From contig OX457070.1 in the NCBI GenBank assembly GCA_949752795.1, forward strand, positions 30,985,088 through 31,049,087: DNA of 64,000 nt. The letters run 5' to 3'. Shown here piece after piece: positions 24,464 through 34,300 of this stretch. The notes under the pieces are model-generated. The model had not been told where the DNA came from, ran no database searches, and worked only from the letters and a program-made list of their open reading frames with translations. The number at the start of each line of letters is the position of its first letter. The first letter of the stretch is position 1. A program made the position numbers and the translations under genes. Source of the stretch: Hyperoodon ampullatus (taxonomy: Eukaryota > Chordata > Mammalia > Artiodactyla > Ziphiidae).

Positions 24464-25555
24464 ATACCCCAAAGTTTACTAATTTTATTTGTCTAACTCC
24501 TAGACTGACATCATGGAATGAACAAATGAATAAGTAAATAAACACATTTATACATAATTTACACTTATTCTTAAAATAATACTTTTTTTTCAAAAAAATA
24601 CCACTAAAATATATAGCACCTGTACTGCAGCAAGTACTTTGGTTGCTTATTTAAATACTTCTGAAACATGACAACCTCTTTACTAAGCCTTTTCTCAATT
24701 AAAACAGAACATTATTAAAAGTCTTCTAAGACACAGCTGGTACTTTAGTATGATTTCAGGCCGAACTTATGAGTTCAACTAATAATTGTGTTGCATGCAG
24801 ATTCTGAAGGCATTTGAGAGGTTCAAACACTAAAATATATTAGAAAACTGGAAGAAAATCATTCAACAAAATAAGCCTCATTAAGTAAAGTCTATTCATG
24901 CCTTTTCATCCCCGTAGAAAAGAGAAACAGCAGTATATTTGAAAATAGTTAATATCATCCTCACCCTGATTTCTATATTCCTCGATTTCAAGTTAAAGCG
25001 TATCTGAAGTCCCAAATGCTCCACGATAGGAGTAAATATCTTCATCCAGTTCTCTTTTAAGGGAGTATATCTGTTAGCTGGGACTGGAATTTTTCTGGTT
25101 TCTTCTTTCCCACCCTATGATACAAGAAAACACAACTCAGGAGTTGTCTGGAGGAATAGGGGGTGGGTGGAGATATGAGACAACAGCTGATTATCAAAAA
25201 GCCCCCTTTAACTGGACGAATTAAACATCAGGAGAGTCACCTCTCTAAGAGCTTCACTCCAGAAAAAGCTTCAACATCACCCAGAGGCCACCGTCCTGAC
25301 CCGCCTCTGGCCCCTGCCCCGTTCCTGTCCCTCGGTCCCCGCCAGTACCAGAAACCCGTCCCCGGAGAGGGGCGGGAAGACGGGCCTCTTGGCGGGCCGG
25401 GCCTCCTCGGTGTCCATGCGGGACGCGTCCCCGCCCTCCTCCGGTGCGGACAGCTGCTCAGCCTGCCGTTTCTTCGCCTGTCGGCCACCTTTTCGGGTGA
25501 CCTGGGTGAAGCCGGCCTCTGCCAAGGGACTCTGTGCCTCCATCTCGGTTTGCAT
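16364..25555 (-). CDS. PNO1: RNA-binding protein PNO1 (partner of NOB1), complete
   Basis: PNO1 (Dim2/Rrp20) is a KH-domain factor that binds pre-40S ribosomal RNA, recruits the endonuclease NOB1 and is needed for 18S rRNA 3'-end maturation in nucleolus and cytoplasm. Coding exons on the minus strand, 5' to 3', are 25555-25349, 25114-24965, 22312-22229, 22038-21978, 21741-21624, 17194-17124 and 16431-16364. They sum to 759 nt, i.e. 252 aa plus stop, which is the usual mammalian length. The N-terminus is basic and low-complexity ([20 protein letters not shown]), followed by acidic and proline-rich sequence. The C-terminal KH region starts with [20 protein letters not shown]; the GxxG loop GKGG is at residues 185-188. 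The protein ends [12 protein letters not shown]. The start at 25555 (MQTEMEAQ) is chosen from protein length. A second ATG lies four codons in, and an in-frame ATG lies 45 codons upstream. Divergent from WDR92. Confidence 0.97.
17124..17194 (-). CDS. PNO1: PNO1 exon 6
   Basis: 71 bp encoding [20 protein letters not shown] then LIL. The acceptor is CTCTTGCAG and the donor GTAACA. It is separated from exon 5 by a 4.4-kb intron containing MIR-type, SINE, HAL1 and L1 sequences. Confidence 0.96.
17450..17640. repeat. MIR-family remnant in PNO1 intron
   Basis: GGCTTTACATACATGTTCTCATTTAGTCCTC … TACGAGGAAACAAG … CACTGGCAGAGCTGGGAAT is characteristic of MIR-class ancient SINEs. Confidence 0.65.
17712..18018 (+). 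mobile_element. CHR-type SINE in PNO1 intron
   Basis: GGGACTTCCCTGGTGGCGCAG head, GGTTCGAGCCCTG B-box-like segment, body ending AACACAGCCAAATATAAATA and an A-rich tail. Confidence 0.93.
18660..19830 (+). mobile_element. HAL1 remnant in PNO1 intron
   Basis: CCACCAAAACAAGGAGGACG … AGAATCCAAGAACCGAGGG … GATGGCAGCTGTGTGCCAGG match the 3' part of HAL1 copies and share phrasing with the element at 6300-8160. The ending, TTCAATAAAAACAAAATT, is near 19,825. No coding capacity. Confidence 0.5.
20260..20545 (+). mobile_element. Old L1 3'-end fragment in PNO1 intron
   Basis: ATATGAATTTCGAGAAAAGG … GTGATTGCCTGGGAATTGGG … CCATTGAATTATATACCTAA … ACTGTAATACAGCTGTTT is the usual L1M tail. Antisense to PNO1. 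Confidence 0.75.
21624..21741 (-). CDS. PNO1: PNO1 exon 5: core of the KH domain
   Basis: 118 bp encoding [20 protein letters not shown] and then [19 protein letters not shown]. This exon carries the GxxG RNA-binding loop. The donor is GTAAGT. Confidence 0.97.
21978..22038 (-). CDS. PNO1: PNO1 exon 4
   Basis: 61 bp, residues 148-167 plus one base, [20 protein letters not shown]. The acceptor is TATTGTAG and the donor GTGAGT. Confidence 0.96.
22229..22312 (-). CDS. PNO1: PNO1 exon 3
   Basis: 84 bp, residues 120-147, [18 protein letters not shown] to GFQVE. The acceptor TTTAACAG follows a long T tract on the minus strand, and the donor is GTGAGT. Confidence 0.96.
22870..23415. repeat. Two adjacent MIR-family remnants in PNO1 intron
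   Basis: The first (about 22,870-23,040) has TTTGAGGAAACTCAAGTACC. The second (about 23,115-23,415) has TGACTTTAGGCAAGTCCCAT … TTTTCTCATCTGTAAAATAAGGAGGTTGG, the MIR signature. The next 500 bp (to about 23,930) may be an L2 remnant, low confidence. Confidence 0.55.
24090..24464 (+). mobile_element. CHR-type SINE in PNO1 intron
   Basis: Head GGCTTACCTGATGGTGCAG (a diverged form of the usual start), GGTTCGAGCCCTGG, and body to ACACAGCCAAAAATAAATA with an (AAT)n tail. An internal ACTACTGAGCC module is repeated, making this copy longer than its relatives. Confidence 0.92.
24965..25114 (-). CDS. PNO1: PNO1 exon 2
   Basis: 150 bp, residues 70-119, [18 protein letters not shown] to [10 protein letters not shown]. 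The acceptor is ATCATAG and the donor GTGAGG. Phase 0 at both ends. Confidence 0.96.
25349..25555 (-). CDS. PNO1: PNO1 exon 1: basic, unstructured N-terminus
   Basis: Codes for residues 1-69, from MQTEMEAQ to PPLSGDGFL, within GC-rich promoter-proximal DNA. The donor is CTG|GTACTG, which matches the consensus poorly after +3, but joining here to the exon at 25114 keeps frame and homology (…FL-GGKEET…). Confidence 0.93.
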
Positions 25556-26077
25556 CCTCAAGAAACTCCAGCGCCAGCGGAAGCTTGCGGCTCGAACACG
25601 TGCGGGGCTGCATGGCGCAGGCGCGCCTCGCAGGACCCAGCCTTCGCCAACCAGCCCTAGGGCTCCGCCCCCTTTCCTAAGAAGTCCCATGCAAGGGACC
25701 TGGAGCAGGAGTTTGTGTTTGTTGGGGAGGGGTAAGGGCTGTCCTAAAATATGCCTGATTCTTATGGTCGCCCTCTGCCCCGCCGCTCGCAGCCAAAACG
25801 TTTTGTAATCTCTAACCTGTATATGTACGAAAGGTAAAAGTAAAAGCATAAACAAGTCTGTGTTGTTGGTGAAGAAAAATCTTCTGTGCCTTCAGTAGAG
25901 CATCCGGCATTATCTGAGACACCTAAAAGCAACTTGCTAGGGCGTCTGGGGGCGCGTACGGCAAGCGGGAGGGACAAACTATCCTTGACTGTTTGGAGTC
26001 TGGTTTCCAGGTTAGTGTTTTGTCAGGGTTTGTCGGCAGTGTGCCTGTTGGCGGAGGCGAAATCAATCGGCTGGACC
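25556..26077. promoter_or_regulatory. Bidirectional PNO1/WDR92 promoter
   Basis: The 522 bp between the PNO1 and WDR92 start codons serve both genes. GC- and CpG-rich sequence runs through PNO1 exon 1 (about 25,270-25,680) and again around WDR92 exon 1 (about 26,070-26,560), with an AT-richer gap near 25,800-25,910. Motifs seen are an E-box CACGTG at 25597-25602, GCGCAGGCGC (NRF1 type) at 25615-25624, and GCGGAAGC (ETS type) at 25577-25584. No TATA box is placed suitably for either gene. Motif occupancy is inference. Confidence 0.8.
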
Positions 26078-26260
26078 ATGTCGGCCTTCGAGAAGCCTCA
26101 GATCATCACCCATATCCAGAAGGGCCTCAGTTACACGGCGTTTGACTGTAAGTGGGTGCCCTGCAGCGCCAAATTTGTAACCATGGGCAACTTCGCACGC
26201 GGCACCGGCGTCATTCAGCTGTACGAAATCCAGCAGGGGGACCTAAAACTGCTTCGGGAG
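26078..26260 (+). CDS. DNAAF10: WDR92 exon 1
   Basis: Residues 1-61, [16 protein letters not shown] through GDLKLLRE, in phase 0 with donor GTAGGT. The upstream frame is open back to about 25886 but has no ATG, so this start is the first possible AUG in frame. Confidence 0.97.
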
Positions 26261-29200
26261 GTAGGTGCCGGCTCGAGACTGCCCAGTTCCAAGATCTGGG
26301 ACTGCCACTGGGGGGAGAGTGCGGATCTTGGGGGTCGGGGGGTCTGCATTCCTTTTGGCCAAAGCGTTTGCCCAGCGTCCCCCCAAAGCTCCGCTCGAGC
26401 TGCGCGGGAGTAGCTAAGTTGACCGAGATTGAGGAATACTTCGGAGGCAAAACGCTTTGGTTGGAGACTTGAATTCTCGTCGGGCTAGTTCATCCGCGCG
26501 CTGCGGGTCCCTTCCTCCGGCCACCCCCGAGCCACTCTCCCAGTCTAGAGCGAAGCCCGTGGAAGTGACGTAACGACTTCCTGTTTAAATTCGAGGCCCT
26601 TCTGGGCAGTGCGCAGTTGTTTGTGGAGAGTCTCTTAATAGGTACAAGTTAGTAAAATGCTTTTTCAGACAAGCAGAGCCAAAGCAGGCACTGGACTGCC
26701 TGCTATGTAATTGGAGGAGACAATCTGACAACAATTATTCATTCAGCAAGTATCAGCTGATTGCCTGGTATTCCCAGGCATGTAAATGACAACGTCCCAG
26801 ATATCATGGACTTTATTTTCTAGTGGGAGAGAGAATCAGTTAAAAAATCAAACCAATGATACATAAAACACAAACCGAGATGAATTCTCTAACCTAAAGG
26901 AACACGGTTCTTTGAGAGTAAGCAAAAACAAAAACAAAAAACCAGATTTGGGTTGAGTAGAAGTTAACTAGGCCAAATTAGGAGTAGAGGATAGTTCCAG
27001 AGGAAGCAGCTCAGCGATGGGAGACACATTTATCTCCTTAAGAAACAGAAAGAGTAGTAAGCAGGGACCAGACATTGCAAGAGCTGTAGGTCATTTAAAA
27101 GATTTATGCCTTTTTTTTGTAAGAAAAATGGGACATCACTGAAGGGCTTTAAGCAGGGTGTGGCACGATCAGGTTTACAAGTTTTGTAAAAGATTACTAG
27201 TGAAAGAATTGGAGAATAACGATATTAAATAACACTTTTATACCTGTTTACAGTTTTTAAAATGCCTTTATTTGGGTTGCCTGAAAAAAAAAAAGATCAG
27301 CCATACTCAGATGTTTAGAGTCCTAATAGACTGCAGGGAAGTCTGTAACTCCAGGGACCAAAAGCTACGGAGAGAATCTGCTTGGAGGAGTTAGGGCTTT
27401 TAGGGCTTAAACTGGTAGGTAAAGGATGAATACACTTGCAATAGGAAGGGTTACATTAGAAGGTACATAAGACTCATCCCACTTTAAATTTCTATGAATG
27501 CCGCTTTTCTTGTTCAGTTCGTCTTCTCTAGCCACTCTACTCCTAAACATGGCTTGTTCTTTTCTACCTTTCCTTATGTTGTTCATCACTTAGTCCCCAG
27601 TCAGCACAAAGTAACTTTTCTTTACATTGCATTCCTATAGTACTTATTATCTGTGCCAGAAATATATCATTCTGTCCCATGTGTCTCTAATTAGATTGTA
27701 AGCTCCCGGAGAGTAAGGACAGTAGTTCTTTCTTTAACGTGTTATGTAAGGAGCAGCCGCTCAATAAATTACTTGTTAAAAGAATGAGAAAATTTATGTC
27801 TGTAAAAAGATATAACTTGGGACATTTAAATATTGGTTTATTGATCATTAATCACTTGGGGTCAGGAGTTGGAACAAATAGGAAACATTGGAATTGCAGA
27901 AAGAAAAGTGAATTATTAGGAACAAATACTAGTCAAAGCTTAACCAGAGAGTATCTATAGACTCCTGACTTCTTTTTATAAGGCTGTATGACTTGGGTAC
28001 ATTTCAGGAATACACTTGTTCTGTAGAGAGAAACAGTGCTCTTTGTCTATTCTAGAGATTCTGGAAGATTCTAGCAGGTTTTTTTTTTTTATATAACTTT
28101 GCTTTTTAATGAAAGTAATGTGTGTTCATGATAGAATATACCAAAAATATAGATAGGAAAAAGGAGAAAAGTAATGTCACCCATCTCCACACTAGGAGTA
28201 AAACCACTTTTTATAATTTTGCCTGTATCCTGCGGCTCTTCTCTTTTTCTACCCTAAACTGTCCATTGAGAACCTATCATTTCAAGGTACTGTGCTAAAG
28301 AAGAACCAAAGGTATTTGAAAGGTGAGTCCCTCCTGCTAAAGAACCTACTGTCTAAAGAGAGGATAAAACAAATGCACAAACAAATTTGAGAGCTTACAT
28401 TGCATTTAGCTGTGATGATGCAGTGGAAAGAATATAGGTTAAATACAATCTCAGTGATTCTCAACTCTTACTGTGCATCAGGATCACCCGAATGTGTATT
28501 GCTGCTGTTGTGGGGGGGGTGTGTGTCTGTGTGGTTTAAAATATTCGTGCCTTGGTCCCACCCCTAGAAATTCTGATGCACCAGGACTCTCTCCTCTAGA
28601 CTAGAGTGAGTCCTGGACATCGGTATTTTTTAAACTTCCACCAGGTGATTCTAATAAGTACTAGGGTTGACTATCATTGGGCTAGATGAATTATTTGTTA
28701 AAATATTAGGAAACATACTTGATTATATCCTTGTAGAACTCAAGCCTTGTCCAAGATAAAATGAAGGAAGCAAATGGGTATTTGTTGGTGCCTCCTTATC
28801 TTGTTACTAAGCAGATAGATAGGGAGTGAAGGCAGGGCCTTCATATATAGTTAAGCAGTTTGTTGAAGTGCACACAGGTGTTTGGCCAAGGGTTCAAGTG
28901 AGAGCTGAAATCCATCTCTGTCTCTCATCAAGCCTTGCGTGTGTGAGACTTCCCTCAGCCCATAGCGGGCACCTTTTTTTCTAATTGGCCCAAAGGACTA
29001 GGGGTGGCCCTGCAAAGTGGAATCACAGTTGGGGATGTTTACACTTTAAAAATTAGTAATAGGCTAATAAAGTTCTGCTTTTTTAGCCCCTGTGCAGCAG
29101 AGTTCCCTGCTTATTAACATTTGGGTGACTAAACCTTTTAACATTAATTAAGTAGTGCCAGGATGTGGCGGAGGAGACACTGACAAGCTGTACTAGACCC

Positions 29201-31324
29201 ACCCACAGACAGAACAAAAATAGCTCTGCTGGGAATTATGGATCATGGGCTTCCTTAGGTTAACTTATTAGAGCAAAGAGAACCAACAGCTAGGTCAAAT
29301 ATGCTCATCACTGATGGTGATTTTCAGTATCATATGGCAAAAGTTAATATATACTAATTTTTTGTGAGACAAATTTCGCAAAATAGCTCTTTATTTTTTT
29401 TAACCAGTTTTCCAGCAAGAAAAGTTTTAAGTGTTTGCTGAATTCTTTGCATCTTTCCTTTTCCAAAGGTAAAAGATTTAACAGGGACAGGGAGGGGGCC
29501 CTTTTATGAACTATAAAAAAAAAATTAGCTTCATTCCAATGTCCTCTTAATTTAGCTACTATTATGATTTCCTTGAATGTCTAAGGAAAGAGCAAACACC
29601 TCTGCTTTTTTAAGTCCACTTGCCAGCATAGCTCAGCCTTTCTGAGCAAAGTGCAGCCCTCGCTGCAGTGCAGATGACAAGATGCTTATACATTTGAGTT
29701 TATTTTTCAGTAGGTTTCTGTATTTTGAGTTTAATTTGATTCTTGCAGAACAGACCACTAGTACCTAAAAATTTTTGATATAAATATACAAGGATAAAAG
29801 AGATTTGATTTAAGGATGAAAGAGAACATCAGGGAAGCATGAATACCATATATTTGTGTTTTATAAAGACATGAATGAAGGTAAAACCAAAGGACACAAA
29901 TCTGAAAGTAGGTTTAATTCAGGCCTCATTTACTTCACCAGTCTAGTTCAGGATTGGAACATTTCTTTGGTACTTCCAATGACTCAGGTTGACAGAATGG
30001 GGGCTACATAAGAAAATGTTTATTTAATTGATTAACATACAGGCCTGGAGACAGCCTAGTTTAGTAGAAAGAGCTTGGAATCTACTTGGCTCTGGGAACC
30101 TTGGGCAAGTCACTTAGTCCTCCGAGACTGTTCCTCCTCTGGAAAGGGGTGTTTCAAACACTTAGTTTGCAGTTGCATGTGTTAGAAAGAGAAAGGATGG
30201 TCTAGTACAGAAGAGCATCCAGGATAGTGTCTGATACATTAGTGTTCCATGTATGGATGCCATTTTCATTATTGCTTATAAACGACACCGGAAACTGTAC
30301 AGTCAGGTGAAAACATGGTGGGAGAAAGAGGAACATGACCTCAGGCAGTGGTTTCTCTCTCCCCAGCACTAGGACTGGGGGATTAATCCATGTTCATTTA
30401 TACTTTCATTTAACAAATGTTGAACACCATCTACGTGTTGAACAAGTTGGGCACGGCCCCGTTCCCCTGGTACTCATTCTAGAAAGGGAGGAGATAGATA
30501 ATTGAATGAATAAAAGAATTTTGTTGATAAGTGAAATGAAGATTAAAGAGGGCAAGTGATAGTGATTTGGGGGTTTCACTTCAGATTTGGAAGGGTAGGG
30601 AAGGCCTCTTAGAGGTGGTGACATTTAAACTGAAATCTGAGCTGGGAGAGGACATGACGACCTGAGAGAAGAGCAGTCCGGGCAGTGGGAACAGTAAATG
30701 CAAATTCCGTGAGGTAGAAATGACTTCAGTGAATCTGAAGAACAAAAAGCCGCAGGTGTGGCTGGAGTGTGGAAGGGGAGAAGCAGGAAATGAGGTCAAA
30801 GAGACAGGCAAGGCCAGACTTCCAAGGGCTTTGTACATTTTATATACCACAGGCCTTGGTGCTACTCTTGTGAGTCTGTGCCTCTAAAAGTAGATACATG
30901 TTGTTTCATTTCATTCATTGGGTTTGTAATAAAACCCACTTTTAGAATTGGTGATGACAAATGTGAAACTAGTATAGGGCCCATCATGTAATGGAATGGT
31001 TCCCAGTTTGGATTCTCCTAAGGTAGGAATTCTTAGATGTGTTCAGGTGTCAGAACATCTGGACATTCTGGTGCTGTTTTTAGAACACCATGAAATATTG
31101 CAATAATCAGTTCCACCTCTGCACAAGGAAGGGTTTTCCCAGTAGAAAAATCTGACTATATTATACATACTCTGATCTTTAGATCACAAGAAGTAACCAT
31201 ACATAAAATTTTTAATCTTCATTTCCAGGTTTTCTTATTGGTGTTTATTAGCTAGTATTTCCTAATAGACAAGCTAAAAAACTTACTGAAGAAAACTTAA
31301 ATTTGAGTAAAACATATCCATTAG

Positions 31325-31359
<35 letters not shown>

Positions 31360-34300
31360 TGTGTGTGTGTGAGAGAGAGAGAGAAAGAGAATTTATGTTG
31401 GTACTGGAAGATCAGTGGTTCCAGTTGCCTGGTTTCTCTATTCCAAAGGGCCTAAAGGCAAAAGTTAGGTAAAGCCGTAACAGGAAAGCTTTTGCTTCCC
31501 AATTTTTTATTAGCAGCAGTAAACTCTTAGAACTGTGTGCTTACTGTTGGGACTGAAAAGCAGGGATCAGCTTTTATCTCTTCCATGGCCTAAGAAGAAT
31601 AGAGATCCCATCAGAGGCTCCCAGGGATAGCAGTGGAATTACAGGAAGCAGAATGCTCTAGCTGGTAGAAGAGAAGAAAATGAGTGACCAGTCTTCCCAG
31701 GGCTACTTGGGGAAGAATTTTCCCAGAGAGTTATATCAGTGTATGGTGCAAGCCCTCCTGCAGCTCTTAATACCCGAATCCCTGGAAGCATATTCCTGTC
31801 CATCAGGGCCCACCCGTTTCTTGCCTGAGAGGCCTGTCTTCACCCTCTGCCTTAGATCATGGGAGCCATTATCAGTGACTTGGAGCTGGGGGAGACAAAT
31901 GGGAGGAAGGGGTGGGTAGCTATTTTATCAGTTGGCCTCAGTTGGAAGTCTGAATTAGTTTAGCCAAAAAAAAGTGTGTTCTAATAGTGTGATCAGGTGA
32001 TTAGCTACAGTGATTAATTAGTTAATTAAGAATGATTAGCTATATCACTACTTTTTGTTTTTAAGCAAAGCTCTCCTTTTTTTAAAAAAAATTAATTTAT
32101 TTTTGGCTGTGTTGGCTCTTCGTTGTTACGTGCCGGCTTTCTCTAGTTGCGGCGAGCGGGGGCTACTCTTTGTTGCGGTGCGTGGGCTTCTTATTGCGGT
32201 GGCTTCTCTTGTGGCGGAGCACGGGCTCTAGGCACATGGGCTTCAGTGGTTGTGGCACATGGGCTCAGTAGTTGTGGCTCATGGACTGTAGAGCGCAGGC
32301 TCAGTAGTTGTGGTGCACAGGCTTAGTTGCTCTGCGGCATGTGGGATCTTCCCAGACTGGGGATCAAACCTGTGTCCCCTGCATTGGCAGGCGGATTCTT
32401 AACCACTGCGCCACTAGGGAAGTCTGCTAGATCACTGTTAATATGTTATTTCAGGTACTTTTATTTGGGGGAGGGGATGGTGAGGAGAACATAAGTGATT
32501 TGGAGTTGGAAACTGTCTGCTTTATTAAATTGACAAAATTTTGATCTCCATGCTGCCCCATTGTGAGATAGGTTTTTCATAAAATTGGAAAAATAGCTGA
32601 AATAAATGAATATCAGTTTTCTGGTGTAGTGAATAACTGATGCTCTTTTGGACCACCTATATTAAAAAGGAGAAAAATAACATTCTGTGGTTCTGTGCTT
32701 CTCATCAATAAGGTCTCTTACAACCGTGTTATTATAGGCGACTGATTAAACACAATTTAATCAAAGTTTACCAGACAATTCCAAGGAGGCTGTGAATGCT
32801 TTATTTTAGACCAGGCTACATAGTAACTGCTAATTTATCCAGATCCCAAACAGTGAGAAAGCTCAGCAAGCTGGGAGTTTCCAAAGCCCTGGAGCATATG
32901 TTGATGTCTTTTGAATCATAAAAGAAAAGTTCAGTTATAGTTTGTGTTAAGTGAATTTTATTTTGTTCTTTGAAAATTCCTATGTATATCATATGTGGAA
33001 ATGCCCAACCAAACATTGAAAGTGGCGGGGAAATTATTTTCACAATGTATGTGAATCGGGCCAACCCTAGTGGGGTGGGGGGTTGAAGATTGGCTCAGCA
33101 ACTGAAGGGTTACAAGAGGAGGTGCCCTAGAAACTGGGGAACTCTGTGGAGGAGAAAAAAGTTCATCCGCATATACTGCTAAGTGATAAAACATCAAGTC
33201 AACAAACAATATATTATGACCCTCTGTATATTAAAACAAATCTATATGTGGTTGTCAATGTGTAGGAAAGGGTCTAGAAGAATGGGGATTACTTCTGAGG
33301 CATGTCAAAGGGAAACTTACTTTTTATCCTTCAGTCTTTGGTTTTGTTTGAAATTTTTTTTAATTTTATTTATTTATTTATTTTATACACCAGGTTCTTA
33401 TCAGTTATCTGTTTTATACATAGTAGTGCACATATGTCAATCCCAATCTCCCATTCCCCCCCGCCCGCTTTCCCCCCTTGGTGTCCATATGTTTGTTCTC
33501 TACATCTGTGTCTCTCTTTCTGCCTTGCAAACCGGTTCATCTGTACCATTTTTCTAGATTCCACAGTTTTGTTTGAATTTTTATAGGAAACACGTGTTAC
33601 TTTTGTGAACGTTAGGAATAAAAAAATTAAAATAAATTAATTAAAAATTTAAAAAATTTAAAAAAAAGATTGTAAGAGACTAAGATAAATCGTTTTACCC
33701 TGTTGAGGCTGACAGTAAGTGGAAGGTGCTGTTATACATCTAGAGTGTGGTGTGGGGCAGCCCTCAATTCCATATTGCCTAGAGTTGCCTGGGGCCAAGG
33801 CAGCCAGACAGGTAGACTCCAAGAGAGACTTCAGTGACTTGGGCAGGTGGAGTGTGCATGTGGTTGTTTTACTGATGTGATTACAGTTGATCCTTGTACA
33901 GCATGGGTTTGAACTGCACGGGTCACTTATACTCAGGTATTTTTTAAGAGTAAATACTACAGTACTACCCAGTTCAAGGTTGGTTGAATCCACGGTTGCA
34001 GAGGAACCTCGGATACAGAGGGCTGACAATAAATTATATGTGGATTAACTCCTGTGCTGTTCAAGGGTCAACTGTTACATATAATACTTGGAACAATAGT
34101 TTTGTTTTTGTTTTTGTTTTTTGGTCGCACTGTGTGGCTTGTAGAATCTTACTTCCTCCACCAGGGTTTAGACCCGGGCCCTTGGCAGTGAAAGCGCAGA
34201 GTCCTAACCCCTGGACTGCCAGGGAATTCCCAATAGCCTTTCAATTTAAAGAAACCTCAAAAGGTTGGCTAATCCATGCTGATAGCAGTGCCTTTGGTAC

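Noticed and set aside
25163..25808. Long + strand open frames over PNO1 exon 1
   Set aside because: Antisense shadows of the GC-rich coding exon and promoter; PNO1 reading is on the minus strand with correct splice sites.
25886..26077. Open frame upstream of and in frame with the WDR92 start
   Set aside because: It contains no ATG before 26078; the apparent start is a GTG, so no extended protein is proposed.
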